Positions 47,030 to 56,145 of a stretch of 64,000 nt of DNA are shown one piece after another. Source of the stretch: Paenalicyclobacillus macrosporangiidus (lineage in GTDB: Bacteria; Bacillota; Bacilli; Alicyclobacillales; Alicyclobacillaceae); the NCBI RefSeq assembly GCF_900116805.1, contig NZ_FPBV01000006.1, forward strand, positions 1 to 64,000, read 5' to 3'. The notes under the pieces were generated by a model. The model saw nothing but the letters and a program-made list of their open reading frames with translations. It was not told where the DNA came from and ran no database searches. The position numbers and the translations under genes were made by a program. Numbering within the stretch: position 1 is the stretch's first letter; the number at the start of each line of letters is the position of its first letter.

Positions 47030-47143
47030 GTGAAAGTGCGGCCTTCGGTGAAGCCGATGTGCGAGAAGTGCAAGGTCATCCGCCGGAAGGGGACCGTGAT
47101 GATCATCTGTGAAAACCCGAAGCACAAGCAGCGCCAGGGGTGA
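47030..47143 (+). CDS. rpmJ: 50S ribosomal protein L36, zinc-binding form
   Basis: 37-residue protein, [20 protein letters not shown] followed by [17 protein letters not shown]. Zinc ligands C11, C14, C27 and H32 are intact. GTG 47030 lies 6 bases after GAGGAGGG (47016-47023). It sits between infA and rpsM as in other Firmicutes. Confidence 0.97.
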   Translation: MKVRPSVKPMCEKCKVIRRKGTVMIICENPKHKQRQG

Positions 47144-47201
47144 GGTGGAGGCGCCCGTCTCCGCCAGCCCTGCGTGCTGCCTGCCGGCACACGTGTGCGA
47201 T

Positions 47202-47243
47202 CACGGTTCAGCAGCGGCTGCCTTTGGGTCTGAACCGTGTTTT
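47202..47243 (+). terminator. Terminator-like hairpin between rpmJ and rpsM
   Basis: CACGGTTCAG (47202-47211) pairs perfectly with CTGAACCGTG (47230-47239) and is followed by TTTTC. Because rpsM has no visible promoter of its own, this may be a partial terminator or a regulated attenuator within the alpha operon. Confidence 0.65.
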
Positions 47244-47282
47244 CGATAGATGTGATGAACCTCTCGGAGGTGGAGTGAAGAC

Positions 47283-47651
47283 ATGGCTCGTATCGCTGGC
47301 GTTGACCTGCCGCGTGATAAACGGGTGGAGATCGGCCTGACCTACATCTTTGGCATCGGCCGGACCACCGCGAACAAGATCCTGGCGGCGACCGGGATCA
47401 ACCCGGACACCCGGGTGCGCGACCTGTCGGAGGACGAGGTCGTGCGTCTGCGCGATTACATTGACAAGAACGTCAAGGTGGAAGGCGATCTCCGCCGTGA
47501 GATTGCATTGAACATCAAGCGGCTGATGGAGATCGGCTGCTACCGGGGCATTCGCCACCGCCGCGGCCTGCCGGTGCGCGGCCAGCGCACAAAGACCAAC
47601 GCGCGCACGCGCAAGGGCCCGCGCCGTACGGTGGCTGGCAAGAAGAAGTAA
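47283..47651 (+). CDS. rpsM: 30S ribosomal protein S13
   Basis: 122-residue 30S head protein that contacts the P-site tRNA and L5. [20 protein letters not shown] and [20 protein letters not shown] are conserved. ATG 47283 follows CGGAGGTGGAG. Preceded by a hairpin at 47202-47243. Confidence 0.98.
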   Translation: MARIAGVDLPRDKRVEIGLTYIFGIGRTTANKILAATGINPDTRVRDLSEDEVVRLRDYIDKNVKVEGDLRREIALNIKRLMEIGCYRGIRHRRGLPVRGQRTKTNARTRKGPRRTVAGKKK

Positions 47652-47706
47652 AGCTGCGCGAGCGGCATCGGGATACGGTTCAGGTTTGAACGAGGAGGAT
47701 GGATGA

Positions 47707-48120
47707 ATGGCGAAGGCACAACGCAAGGGCCAGGCCGGCACGGTCACGCGGACGCGCCGGCGGGATCGCAAAAACGTCGAGGCGGGTATCGCCCACATCA
47801 AGTCTACATTCAACAACACCATCGTCAGCATCACGGACCCGGCGGGCAACGTGATTGCCTGGTCGTCCGCAGGGAACGTCGGCTTCAAGGGATCCCGCAA
47901 GAGCACGCCGTTCGCGGCCCAGATGGCGGCCGAAGCGGCGGCACGGACGGCGATGGAACACGGCATGAAGACGGTCGAGGTCCAGGTCAAGGGGCCGGGC
48001 GCGGGCCGGGAAGCCGCCATTCGTTCGCTGCAGGCGGCGGGGCTCGAGGTCAGTGGCATCCGCGACGTGACGCCGATTCCGCACAACGGCTGCCGGCCGC
48101 CGAAGCGCCGCCGCGTCTGA
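47707..48120 (+). CDS. rpsK: 30S ribosomal protein S11
   Basis: 137-residue platform protein near the E-site codon. [31 protein letters not shown] and the C-terminal [13 protein letters not shown] are conserved. ATG 47707 follows GAGGAGGATG. The N-terminal 20 residues are basic and variable. Confidence 0.98.
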   Translation: MAKAQRKGQAGTVTRTRRRDRKNVEAGIAHIKSTFNNTIVSITDPAGNVIAWSSAGNVGFKGSRKSTPFAAQMAAEAAARTAMEHGMKTVEVQVKGPGAGREAAIRSLQAAGLEVSGIRDVTPIPHNGCRPPKRRRV

Positions 48121-48169
48121 CGGGGATGCCTGCGCAGAGCACGAGTGGAACGGATCAGTATGCCCTGAT

Positions 48170-48188
48170 TTCCGCGTTTTACGCGGAA
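48170..48188 (+). other. Small hairpin upstream of rpsD
   Basis: TTCCGCG (48170-48176), loop TTTTA, CGCGGAA (48182-48188), in the 105-base rpsK-rpsD gap. S4 controls its own mRNA in Bacillus, but I do not recognise the S4 leader consensus, so the role is open. Confidence 0.4.
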
Positions 48189-48225
48189 CGGGGGTATAGA
48201 TGAAACTGGAGGTGTCAACACTAGA

Positions 48226-48852
48226 ATGGCAAGATATACCGGACCGGTTTGCCGCCTTTGCCGGCGCGAAGGCGTCAAACTGTACCTCAAAGGTGAGCGC
48301 TGCTTCAGCGATAAGTGCGCCATTGATCGGCGGCCTTTCCCGCCCGGGCAGCACGGCCAGGGCCGCAAACGGACGTCCGAGTACGGTTTGCAGCTGCGCG
48401 AGAAGCAGAAGGCCCGCCGCTACTACGGCGTATTGGAGAAGCAGTTTGAAGCGTATTACGACGAAGCGGCCCGGCGCCAGGGCGTGACGGGTGAAAATCT
48501 GCTGCAGATCCTGGAGAGCCGCTTGGACAACGTGGTGTACCGTCTGGGCTTCGCCGCGTCACGGGCCGAGGCGCGCCAGTTGGTCCGCCATGGCCACTTC
48601 CTGGTCAACGGGCGGCGTGTCGACATCCCGTCCTATCTGACCAAGCCGGGCGACGTCATCCAGATCCGCGAAAAGAGCCAGCAGTTGGAGCGCATCAAGG
48701 TTCTGCTCGAGAGTGCGGAGTCGCGGACCATTCCGGCCTGGCTGGAGTTGGATCTGGCGAACAAGCAGGGGCGCGTGGTCCGCTTGCCGGCGCGTGACGA
48801 GATTGACACGCCGGTCGCGGAGCAGTTGATTGTTGAACACTACTCGCGTTAA
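48226..48852 (+). CDS. rpsD: 30S ribosomal protein S4
   Basis: Assembly-initiator protein of 208 residues with an S4 RNA-binding domain ([20 protein letters not shown] from about 97). It keeps four cysteines C9, C12, C26, C31, the zinc-binding form. ATG 48226 lies about 13 bases after GGAGG, a long spacing. In Bacillus subtilis rpsD is elsewhere; here it lies between rpsK and rpoA as in clostridia. Confidence 0.97.
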   Translation: MARYTGPVCRLCRREGVKLYLKGERCFSDKCAIDRRPFPPGQHGQGRKRTSEYGLQLREKQKARRYYGVLEKQFEAYYDEAARRQGVTGENLLQILESRLDNVVYRLGFAASRAEARQLVRHGHFLVNGRRVDIPSYLTKPGDVIQIREKSQQLERIKVLLESAESRTIPAWLELDLANKQGRVVRLPARDEIDTPVAEQLIVEHYSR

Positions 48853-49020
48853 CGCCGGCGCGAGGCGGGGAGCCTGAGGCCGGTTGAGCCGCACAGCATG
48901 GACCTGGTGTCCATCGGCGCCCGGTGTGCGCCGCATCACCGCTCGGCCGCGGCCGGAGGCTTCCTCCGCAGAGCGGCGTCCGGACCGCCGTACAGGTCCG
49001 CGTAGCGAGGAGGGTTACGG

Positions 49021-49959
49021 ATGATCGAAATTGAGAAGCCGAGGATTGAGGTCGTGGACGCCGGCCCGACGTTCGGGCGGTTCGTCGTCGAACCGCTGGA
49101 GCGCGGGTATGGCACGACGCTCGGGAATTCGCTCAGGCGCATCCTGCTGTCGTCCATCCCGGGTGCGGCGGTGCGGTCGGTCAAAATCGAGGGCGTGCTG
49201 CACGAGTTCTCGACCATCCCCGGGGTGGTCGAGGACACCACGGAAATCATCCTCAATCTCAAGCGGCTCTCGCTCAAGATTCATTCCGATGAAGAAAAGG
49301 TGCTGGTCATCGACGCGGAGGGCCGGGGCGAGGTCAAAGCGGGAGACATCCGCGCAGATTCGGACGTCGACATCGTCAATCCGGACCTGCACATCGCCAC
49401 GCTGACCGAAGGAGGGCGCCTGTACGCGGAGCTGAGGGCAGGCCGAGGCCGTGGCTATGTGTCGGCGGATCGGAACAAGGACCCGGATCAGGAGATCGGC
49501 GTCATTCCGATTGACTCCATCTACTCTCCAATCACGCGCGTGAACTTCCAGGTCGAGAACACCCGCGTCGGCCAGGTCACCGACTACGACAAACTGACCC
49601 TCGAGGTTTGGACCGACGGGAGCATCGCGCCGGAGGAAGCCGTGAGCATCGCAGCCCGGATCCTGGCCGAACACCTTCAACTGTTCGTCGGCCTGACGGA
49701 TCAGGGCAAAGAGACGGACATCATGGTGGAGAAAGAGGACGCGGCCGCGGACAAGACGCTCGACATGCCGATTGAGGAGCTCGATCTGTCGGTGCGGTCC
49801 TACAACTGCCTGAAGCGTGCGGGCATCAACACCGTCGGCGAACTGTGTTCGCGGACGGAGGAAGAGATGATGAAGGTCCGCAACCTCGGCCGCAAGTCCT
49901 TGGAAGAGGTCGTGGAGAAACTCTCCGCGTTGGGATTGTCGCTCCGGCAGGAAGAATAG
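49021..49959 (+). CDS. rpoA: DNA-directed RNA polymerase subunit alpha
   Basis: 312-residue alpha subunit. The N-terminal dimerisation domain has [20 protein letters not shown], and the C-terminal domain (about 245-312) with [19 protein letters not shown] and [11 protein letters not shown] binds UP elements and activators. ATG 49021 follows GAGGAGGG. A 168-base gap from rpsD contains only small hairpins. Confidence 0.98.
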   Translation: MIEIEKPRIEVVDAGPTFGRFVVEPLERGYGTTLGNSLRRILLSSIPGAAVRSVKIEGVLHEFSTIPGVVEDTTEIILNLKRLSLKIHSDEEKVLVIDAEGRGEVKAGDIRADSDVDIVNPDLHIATLTEGGRLYAELRAGRGRGYVSADRNKDPDQEIGVIPIDSIYSPITRVNFQVENTRVGQVTDYDKLTLEVWTDGSIAPEEAVSIAARILAEHLQLFVGLTDQGKETDIMVEKEDAAADKTLDMPIEELDLSVRSYNCLKRAGINTVGELCSRTEEEMMKVRNLGRKSLEEVVEKLSALGLSLRQEE

Positions 49960-50032
49960 ACAGGCCGGCGGATGGGGGGCGGTGCGCTTCCCTGGGTCGG
50001 CCCGGTGATGTGTTGCAGAGGAGGGGAATGCA

Positions 50033-50395
50033 GTGCCGTACCGAAAGTTGGGGCGTCCGACAGGGGCGCGGAAGGCGTTGTTCCGCAGCCTCGTGACGGA
50101 TCTGTTGCTGTACGAGCGCATTGAGACCACCGAGGCGAAAGCCAAGGAGTTGCGCAAGATCGCGGACAAGATGATCACGTTGGCGAAGCGCGGCGATCTG
50201 CACGCACGGCGCCAGGTGGCGGCCTTTGTCCGCAAAGAGATGGTGGACGACGAGGGCACCAAGAACGTCATTCAAAAGCTGTTTGACGATTTGGCCCCGC
50301 GGTTCAAGGACCGCAACGGAGGCTACACGCGCATCATCAAGGTCGGTCCGCGCCGCGGAGACGCTGCGCCGATGGTGATCATCGAGCTGGTCTGA
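50033..50395 (+). CDS. rplQ: 50S ribosomal protein L17
   Basis: 120-residue tunnel-exit protein. [20 protein letters not shown] and [20 protein letters not shown] are conserved. GTG 50033 follows GAGGAGGGG. In Bacillus the ECF transporter genes (ecfA1, ecfA2, ecfT) follow; here truA is next after only 32 bases. Confidence 0.98.
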   Translation: MPYRKLGRPTGARKALFRSLVTDLLLYERIETTEAKAKELRKIADKMITLAKRGDLHARRQVAAFVRKEMVDDEGTKNVIQKLFDDLAPRFKDRNGGYTRIIKVGPRRGDAAPMVIIELV

Positions 50396-50427
50396 GCGGC
50401 GTTCCGCTCACCGGGATGGGGTCGGCG

Positions 50428-51171
50428 ATGCCCAAGATCCGGATGACAATTGCGTACGACGGGACGGATTTTCACGGCTTCGCGCGGCAGCGGGGCCTGC
50501 GGACGGTCCAGGGGACCTTGGAGGACGCGTTGGCCCGCGCGCTCGGACACCCGGTGGAAGTCGAGGGGTCCGGACGAACCGACGCCGGGGTGCATGCGCG
50601 CGCTCAGGTGGTGCATTGGGAGCAGGATCACGGTCCCGCTCCCGAACGGTACCCCTACGTGCTCGGCCGGATGTTGCCCGGGGACCTGATTCCGATTCAC
50701 GCGGAGCTGGCGCCGGACGACTTCCACGCCCGTTTCTCGGCCAAGCGCAAGACGTACCGCTACACCATCCAGCGGGCGAGGGTGCCGGACGTGTTCACGC
50801 ATCGCTACGCGTGGCACGAACCTTCGGCCCTGGACCTGGCGCGCATGCGCGACGCGGCGCAGCAGTTGGTGGGGGAGCACGATTTCACCAGCTTCTGCGC
50901 CGCCGCCACGCCGGTGGAGGACAAGCGGCGGGTGATCTACGACCTGCGGTTGGAAGAGCGCGGCACCTATCTGGATATCTACTGTACGGGAAACGGTTTT
51001 CTCCAGTACATGGTCCGCATCATCGTGGGAACGCTCGTCGACATCGGGCTCGGGCGCCTGAACCGTCCCGTGACGGAGATCCTCGCGGCCCGCGATCGGA
51101 GATGCGCCGGCCGGACGGCGCCCGCGAAGGGGCTGACGCTGTGGGACGTGGCGTATGAAACGTCGCCTTGA
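50428..51171 (+). CDS. truA: tRNA pseudouridine synthase A
   Basis: Modifies U38-40 in the tRNA anticodon stem; 247 residues. The catalytic aspartate is in GSGRTDAGVHA, and KTYRYTI and GNGFLQYMVR are family motifs. ATG 50428 follows GGGATGGGG; ATG 50416 lacks a ribosome binding site. Its stop codon forms part of the -35 hexamer of the rplM promoter. Confidence 0.96.
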   Translation: MPKIRMTIAYDGTDFHGFARQRGLRTVQGTLEDALARALGHPVEVEGSGRTDAGVHARAQVVHWEQDHGPAPERYPYVLGRMLPGDLIPIHAELAPDDFHARFSAKRKTYRYTIQRARVPDVFTHRYAWHEPSALDLARMRDAAQQLVGEHDFTSFCAAATPVEDKRRVIYDLRLEERGTYLDIYCTGNGFLQYMVRIIVGTLVDIGLGRLNRPVTEILAARDRRCAGRTAPAKGLTLWDVAYETSP

Positions 51172-51195
51172 CCACGCAGCCGGGTGTGTTATAAG
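51168..51195 (+). promoter_or_regulatory. SigmaA promoter of rplM-rpsI
   Basis: TTGACC at 51168-51173 (containing the truA stop), 16-base spacer and TATAAG at 51190-51195. The AT-rich leader to rplM is about 80 bases and includes a run of six T near 51211-51216. Confidence 0.82.
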
Positions 51196-51281
51196 ATATA
51201 TTTTAGTGTTTTTTACCCACTGCCCCGTTACACCGAATATGCAACGACAGGCTGGATAGACGATATTCAGGAGGGACACCC

Positions 51282-51722
51282 ATGCGGACGACGTATATGG
51301 CGAAGCCAAACGCCGTGGAACGCAAGTGGTACGTGATTGACGCGTCCGGCAAACGCGTCGGGCGTTTGGCGTCCGAGATCGCGTCCATTCTCCGCGGCAA
51401 GCATAAACCGGAGTTCACTCCGCACGTGGACACCGGCGATTTTGTGGTCGTCGTGAACGCCGACAAGGTGGTGTTCAGCGGCAACAAGCTCCATAAGAAG
51501 ATCTATCGCCGCCACTCCGGGTACCCGGGCGGGTTGAAGGAGATCCGGGCCGTCGACCTCTTGAAGACGCACCCGGAGCGTGTGTTGTTCAACGCCGTAC
51601 GCGGCATGCTGCCGCACAACTCGTTGGGCCGCAAGCAGTTGACGAAATTGAAGGTGTACGCCGGACCGAATCACCCGCATCAGGCCCAGCAGCCGATTCC
51701 TTGGGAATCTGCGAGCAACTAA
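51282..51722 (+). CDS. rplM: 50S ribosomal protein L13
   Basis: 146-residue early-assembly 23S protein. [20 protein letters not shown] and [20 protein letters not shown] are conserved. ATG 51282 follows CAGGAGGGAC. L13 leaders exist in Bacillus, but I do not recognise the consensus here. Confidence 0.98.
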   Translation: MRTTYMAKPNAVERKWYVIDASGKRVGRLASEIASILRGKHKPEFTPHVDTGDFVVVVNADKVVFSGNKLHKKIYRRHSGYPGGLKEIRAVDLLKTHPERVLFNAVRGMLPHNSLGRKQLTKLKVYAGPNHPHQAQQPIPWESASN

Positions 51723-51740
51723 CGGAGGAGGGACTCTGCC

Positions 51741-52133
51741 ATGGCACAGCTCCAGTATCTTGGCACGGGCCGCCGCAAGCATTCCGTTGCTCGCGTGCGC
51801 CTGTTGCCTGGTGACGGCAAGATTGTGGTGAACCGGCGTGACATCAACGATTACTTCGGGTTGGAGACGCTGCGGCTGATTGTGAAGCAACCGCTTCTCC
51901 TGACGGATACGCTCGGCCGGTATGACGTGTACGTCAACGTGTACGGGGGCGGCATTTCCGGGCAGGCCGGCGCCATCCGCCACGGGATTGCGCGCGCGCT
52001 GCTCAAGGTCGATCCGAACCTGCGCCCGGTCCTGAAGAAGGCCGGATTGCTGACGCGCGACGCCCGGATGAAGGAACGCAAGAAGTACGGCCTCAAGGCG
52101 GCTCGCCGTGCACCCCAGTTCTCGAAGCGCTGA
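51741..52133 (+). CDS. rpsI: 30S ribosomal protein S9
   Basis: 130-residue protein whose C-terminal tail ([12 protein letters not shown]) reaches the P-site tRNA anticodon. [19 protein letters not shown] and [19 protein letters not shown] are conserved. ATG 51741 follows GGAGGAGGG. The operon ends at a strong terminator. Confidence 0.98.
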   Translation: MAQLQYLGTGRRKHSVARVRLLPGDGKIVVNRRDINDYFGLETLRLIVKQPLLLTDTLGRYDVYVNVYGGGISGQAGAIRHGIARALLKVDPNLRPVLKKAGLLTRDARMKERKKYGLKAARRAPQFSKR

Positions 52134-52166
52134 GCAGGCGGATCGCACGGAACACAAGACAAACGA

Positions 52167-52207
52167 GCGGCACGGAGTGCTGGTATGGCACCTCGTGCCG
52201 CTTTTTT
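52167..52207 (+). terminator. Intrinsic terminator of rplM-rpsI
   Basis: GCGGCACG plus GTGC (52167-52180) pair with GCAC plus CGTGCCGC (52188-52201) around a short internal loop, then six T. It closes the ribosomal part of the window. Confidence 0.95.
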
Positions 52208-52276
52208 GCGCACATGAGGCGTCCGGGGCTTGCGTAGACTGTATGGGGACAACACGAGCGAGCGAGGTGTTGACCC

Positions 52277-53002
52277 TTGGGGGAAAGACGGACGGGCCTT
52301 CGTGCAAAGTCCCGCTTGGCAGCCGCCATGTGCGCGTTCGCCATGTGGGCGCTGCCCTGCGGAAGCGGGGGGACGGTGCATGCGGCGGAGCCGGGGTTGG
52401 TTGGGCGGACCATCGTGATCGACGCCGGGCACGGAGGACCGGACGGCGGAGCCGAGGGGGTCAACGGGCAACTGGAGAAGACTGTGACGCTGGCGGTCGC
52501 GCTGAAGGTGGCCGAATTCCTGCGTGAAGCGGGGGCCGACGTGCACTTGACGCGGACGAACGACGACGATTTCGCTTCCGATGAAGACACGGCCCGGCGG
52601 AGGCGCCACCAGTCGGATCTCCGCAACCGCACCCGCTTTGTCCAATCCCACGACCCGGACGCCTTCGTCAGCATCCACTGCAACAGCGCACCGTCTCCAG
52701 CCTGGCGCGGGGCACAGACCATCTACATGGAGGGCAATGAGGAAGGGGAGCGGCTGGCCGAGATCATGCAGGACCATTTTCGGCAACAGTTGCTGCCCAC
52801 CCGGCGGGAGGCGGAGGACATGAGCACACTGTACCTCCTGAAACGCATCGAAGGGCCTGCGGTGCTCGCGGAGATTGGATTTCTGTCGAATCCGGAAGAG
52901 GCCGCCCACTTGGTGCAGAGCGCCTACCAAGAGGCGGTGGCGCTGGCCATCTACACGGCCCTGCTGGAATACTTCGGCACGCCGGCGGACCAACCGTCAT
53001 GA
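52277..53002 (+). CDS. cwlD: N-acetylmuramoyl-L-alanine amidase CwlD
   Basis: Secreted amidase of 241 residues that, with PdaA, makes muramic-delta-lactam in spore cortex so that germination enzymes can act. Signal peptide with likely cleavage after TVHA (residue 36). Zinc ligands H52 (DAGHGG), E67 and H134 (SIHCNS), and the catalytic AEIGFLSN motif are present. TTG 52277 is 8 bases after GAGGTG. Its stop overlaps the next gene by ATGA. No sporulation sigma promoter was recognised. Confidence 0.95.
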   Translation: MGERRTGLRAKSRLAAAMCAFAMWALPCGSGGTVHAAEPGLVGRTIVIDAGHGGPDGGAEGVNGQLEKTVTLAVALKVAEFLREAGADVHLTRTNDDDFASDEDTARRRRHQSDLRNRTRFVQSHDPDAFVSIHCNSAPSPAWRGAQTIYMEGNEEGERLAEIMQDHFRQQLLPTRREAEDMSTLYLLKRIEGPAVLAEIGFLSNPEEAAHLVQSAYQEAVALAIYTALLEYFGTPADQPS

Positions 53003-53529
53003 GGCGACGGCGCGGCCGTTTTGTCGCGCGTCCGCGGCGGCGTTCGTCCCCGGCGGCAGGGGCTCTGGTCGGCATCGGGGCCGTGCTGTGCACCGCCATC
53101 GTGGCTTGGGGACTGTACGGCCTGTTTAACAAGTCCCCCGCGGGGCAGGAGGTCAGCCCCGCGGCGGACGCGCACACGCCACCGCCTCGACTGACGCTGC
53201 AGCGCACGAATTGGGTTTGGAACAATCATCCTGTCTATCGGCTGACGAACGCGTCCTCGTCCACCCTGTCCAATGTGCATGTCTACAGTTGGAGCAGGGA
53301 GAAACTCCCGGTGCTTGCCATCGGCCGCCAGCCTCCGGCCGGTGCCTCCTCGGCGCAACCACTTCAACACCCGCCCTTCCATCTCGCGCCGGGAGATTCC
53401 GTGTGGGTCGCCGGACCCGCAGCAACCGATGCGAAACCCTTCACGGTCACGTGGGAGGACTCCGGACGTGTCGCGTATGCCATCCTGCGCGAGACCGCCG
53501 AGGCCGCGCAGCGGCCCCCTGTTAGGTAG
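52999..53529 (+). CDS. Hypothetical single-pass membrane protein
   Basis: I do not recognise this 176-residue protein. A very basic N-terminus (MRRRRGRFVARPRRR) leads to one transmembrane helix at about 20-43, then a Pro/Ala linker and an extracytoplasmic domain of about 110 residues with beta-rich character (VYRLTNASSSTLSNVHVY, HLAPGDSVWV). ATG 52999 overlaps the cwlD stop by four bases, so it is probably translated with cwlD and may act in the spore envelope; that is inference. Nothing equivalent lies between cwlD and salA in Bacillus subtilis. Confidence 0.68.
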   Translation: MRRRRGRFVARPRRRSSPAAGALVGIGAVLCTAIVAWGLYGLFNKSPAGQEVSPAADAHTPPPRLTLQRTNWVWNNHPVYRLTNASSSTLSNVHVYSWSREKLPVLAIGRQPPAGASSAQPLQHPPFHLAPGDSVWVAGPAATDAKPFTVTWEDSGRVAYAILRETAEAAQRPPVR

Positions 53530-53542
53530 CCATGGTCTCGGT

Positions 53543-53572
53543 TTGGCAAGGGTTCACTCCATGATGTACACT
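53543..53572 (+). promoter_or_regulatory. SigmaA promoter of salA
   Basis: TTGGCA at 53543-53548, 18-base spacer and TACACT at 53567-53572, 38 bases before the salA start. Confidence 0.78.
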
Positions 53573-53610
53573 GAGAGGGAATGTCAGGCTGCAAAGGGGG
53601 CGAGGGTCAC

Positions 53611-54690
53611 ATGGTCACCAAGGAGCAGATTCTGGACGCGCTCCGGGACGTCGAAGACCCTGAAGTGCATAGAAATATCGTCGATTTGGATATGGTGAAG
53701 CGGATTGAGGTAGACGGGGATCGCGTCGAAGTGGAAGTGCTGTTGACGGTCACCGGCTGTCCGCTGCGGACGACCATCGAGCACTCGGTGCGGGAGCGCC
53801 TCTTGGCCGTGGAGGGCGTGCGGGAGGTCGATGTGGTCATCGGGACCATGAGCGACGAACAACGTGCGCAGTTCGCAGCGAAACTGCGGGGAGGCAAGGA
53901 ACCCCAGACCCTCCCGCCGTTGCTTCAGCCCGACAGCGGCGTCACCTTCCTGGCGGTGGCCTCCGGCAAAGGGGGCGTCGGGAAATCGACCGTGACCGCC
54001 AATTTGGCTCGTGCGCTGGCACGGGAAGGCCTCCGGGTCGGGTTGGTGGACGCGGATATCTACGGGTTCAGCATCCCGAGCATCTTCGGGATTGCGGAGC
54101 GCAAACCGACGGTCATCAACGACCTCATCCTGCCGATTGAAGTCAACGGCGTCAAATTGATGTCCATGCATTTCTTCGTACCGGAGAATCAACCGGTGGT
54201 GTGGCGCGGACCAATGCTCGGCAAAATGCTCCGGAACTTCTTCGGAGAGGTCCACTGGGGCGACCTGGACGTGATGTTGCTGGATCTCCCGCCCGGCACT
54301 GGCGACGTCGCGCTCGACGTGCATCAACTCCTTCCGAAGAGCAAGGAGCTGATTGTGACGACACCGCAGGCCAACGCGGCGGAGGTCGCGGTGCGCGCCG
54401 GCGTGATGGGCTTGCGGACCAACCATGAGATCATCGGCGTGGTCGAGAATCTCTCCTACTTCGCCTGCCCGTGCTGCGGAGAGAAGACGTATTTGTTCGG
54501 CCGGGATGGCGGCCGGCACGTGGCCGAGGCGCTGCGGACCGAGCTGTTGGCCGAGATCCCCGTCGCCGATTTGTCCGACGGCGGCCGGGCGCTCTTTGCG
54601 GACGACACGCCACAGGGAGAGGCGTATCGCCAGTTGGCTCGCCGGGTCATTGACCGCGCGGGGCTAGCGACCGCCGTGGCGTCCCGTTGA
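53611..54690 (+). CDS. salA: Mrp/ApbC-family P-loop ATPase SalA
   Basis: 359-residue MinD-like ATPase. An N-terminal MIP18/DUF59 domain (about 1-85) precedes the P-loop GKGGVGKS (119-126) and a CPCC metal motif (C286-C289) typical of iron-sulfur scaffold Mrp proteins. ATG 53611 follows AAAGGGGGCGAGGG. In Bacillus SalA sits at the same place near cwlD and gerD and represses scoC; an Fe-S carrier role is also possible. The symbol follows position and family. Confidence 0.9.
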   Translation: MVTKEQILDALRDVEDPEVHRNIVDLDMVKRIEVDGDRVEVEVLLTVTGCPLRTTIEHSVRERLLAVEGVREVDVVIGTMSDEQRAQFAAKLRGGKEPQTLPPLLQPDSGVTFLAVASGKGGVGKSTVTANLARALAREGLRVGLVDADIYGFSIPSIFGIAERKPTVINDLILPIEVNGVKLMSMHFFVPENQPVVWRGPMLGKMLRNFFGEVHWGDLDVMLLDLPPGTGDVALDVHQLLPKSKELIVTTPQANAAEVAVRAGVMGLRTNHEIIGVVENLSYFACPCCGEKTYLFGRDGGRHVAEALRTELLAEIPVADLSDGGRALFADDTPQGEAYRQLARRVIDRAGLATAVASR

Positions 54691-54712
54691 ACCCCCGATC
54701 CGACATTCAACC

Positions 54713-54742
54713 ACGTCCGCCTTCACGGAGGCGGACGTTTTT
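54713..54742 (+). terminator. Intrinsic terminator of salA, abutting gerD
   Basis: ACGTCCGCC (54713-54721), loop TTCACGGA, GGCGGACGT (54730-54738), then TTTTT. Its last base is the last base of the reverse-strand gerD stop codon, so it separates two convergent genes. Confidence 0.93.
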
Positions 54743-55386
54743 CATCTGCCTCCCTGGCCTCCGCCCTGGCTTCCGCCTGTACCGCCTTGATTCTGGCCCT
54801 GACCGCTTTTGCCACTCATCTGCTGGATGGAGTCGGCGACCGCACGTTTGAGGGCGTCCTCAAACTGCGTCCGGAAAGACGGCGTCTGAAGGGCGTCCGT
54901 CATCACCTTCATGATTTGGCCACGAAATTCGGGTGTCTGCATCAACCCCTGAAGGTGCTGGCTGAACTCGGGCGATTTGAGCAGAACCAACATGTCCTTC
55001 TGGTACTGCGGGTCCTTCAACAACTGCTTCTGCATTTGCATCAGTTCGGGTTGAATCGACTTCGCCAGCGTGGCCGCGAACTGCGGGTCCTTGACCTGCT
55101 GCGCCAGGAACGATTGGTTCTTCTGGCTTTGCAGCTGTTTTTCCAGGGCCTGCGCCACATCCATTTCGGACAGGGCGAGCTTCTGTTTGGTCGACGGATC
55201 CCGAAGGGCTTCGGCGATGGCGCCTCTCCCCTCCGCCGAATGGAGGATGTCGACCACCATCTGTTTGGTCGTGCCGTAGTCCTGTTGGCCTGCGGCGCTG
55301 ACGTCCGCACCCATGCCACCGCCGCAACCCGCGGCGAGCAGCAGCGCGATGGCCAAGGGGACCCACCGGACGCGTGATCCGGTCAT
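54742..55386 (-). CDS. gerD: Spore germination lipoprotein GerD
   Basis: 214-residue lipoprotein that clusters germinant receptors in the spore inner membrane. Signal peptide with lipobox LAAGC, lipidated C21, then a long helical region (about 75-185) and a Gly/Gln-rich tail. The ATG at 55386 has GGGGTGAG upstream. It is divergent from kbaA and lies behind a forespore-type promoter (see 55419-55448), in keeping with SigG control in Bacillus. Confidence 0.93.
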   Translation of the reverse strand: MTGSRVRWVPLAIALLLAAGCGGGMGADVSAAGQQDYGTTKQMVVDILHSAEGRGAIAEALRDPSTKQKLALSEMDVAQALEKQLQSQKNQSFLAQQVKDPQFAATLAKSIQPELMQMQKQLLKDPQYQKDMLVLLKSPEFSQHLQGLMQTPEFRGQIMKVMTDALQTPSFRTQFEDALKRAVADSIQQMSGKSGQGQNQGGTGGSQGGGQGGR

Positions 55387-55418
55387 GAAGTCTCACCCCA
55401 CTGTCACGGGAATACCGG

Positions 55419-55448
55419 AAGTATGCGCGAGGTGGCGGCCCGTTATAC
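55419..55448 (-). promoter_or_regulatory. Candidate SigF/SigG promoter of gerD
   Basis: On the reverse strand GTATA (55448-55444), an 18-base spacer and CATACTT (55425-55419) fit the forespore consensus GHATR-18-CATNHTA with one mismatch. Spacing to the gerD start (33 bases) is suitable. Confidence 0.7.
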
Positions 55449-55451
55449 GGT

Positions 55452-55480
55452 TTGTACCCAAGCGGGGTATCGGGTATGAT
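55452..55480 (+). promoter_or_regulatory. SigmaA promoter of kbaA
   Basis: TTGTAC at 55452-55457, 17-base spacer and TATGAT at 55475-55480, 24 bases before kbaA. It overlaps none of the divergent gerD promoter but lies within 10 bases of it. Confidence 0.75.
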
Positions 55481-55503
55481 GGAGGCGACGGGGAGGCATG
55501 CAC

Positions 55504-56145
55504 ATGCGTCTGAACCGCTTGATGTTTCTGATCGCCACCACGGTGCTGCTGGGCGCGGGGGCTGGCATCCTGACCACCGCCACGGGTTGGTGGCTGCACG
55601 TCCCGTGGTTCGCCGGAATGGTGTCGGGCGCCTTTTTTGCGACGACCAGCCTGATGGGATTCTGGGCTTACCTCACCCTCAATTTCGTCGCCCGCGTGAC
55701 GCTGCCCCGCCGCGTCTGGCGTTGGGCGCAGGCGTTGGTGCTGGCGATCGTCCTGTACGACATGCTGTACTGGCGGTATCACCTGCACGCGGCCTCCGCC
55801 GGGGAAGACTCCGCGCTGTTCTGGACCTCGTTCTGGCAGGGATTGTGGCCGCTGGTGCCGGCCTTGGCAGGCGCGTTCGCCAAGCAGCGGTTGTCCGGCA
55901 GGGGAAGTTTTCTGCCGGCCCTGTTCTTCCTTTATGTGTTCACCATCCTCGACTCGCTGCCGTTCATTTGGCTGCAGTACGGGTGGTCCCAATCCAGCTC
56001 GCTGGTGAACCAGACGCTCTTGGTCGTCATGGCGTGCAACCTGTACCTGATCCTCGTCTTTGGGAAACTGTTGAACCGGCCCGACGGTTCGGGTTCATCC
56101 GTCATGGCGGAACGGATGGAGACAGGGCGCGATGGGATGTCCTGA
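55504..56145 (+). CDS. kbaA: KinB-signalling pathway activator KbaA
   Basis: 213-residue integral membrane protein with about six hydrophobic helices. In Bacillus KbaA is needed for KinB to feed the sporulation phosphorelay. Sequence similarity is inferred from the typical order of helices and position between gerD and pdaB. ATG 55504 lies 7 bases after GGGGAGG; ATG 55498 abuts it. The C-terminal 20 residues are polar and variable. No kinB gene is in the window. Confidence 0.85.
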   Translation: MRLNRLMFLIATTVLLGAGAGILTTATGWWLHVPWFAGMVSGAFFATTSLMGFWAYLTLNFVARVTLPRRVWRWAQALVLAIVLYDMLYWRYHLHAASAGEDSALFWTSFWQGLWPLVPALAGAFAKQRLSGRGSFLPALFFLYVFTILDSLPFIWLQYGWSQSSSLVNQTLLVVMACNLYLILVFGKLLNRPDGSGSSVMAERMETGRDGMS

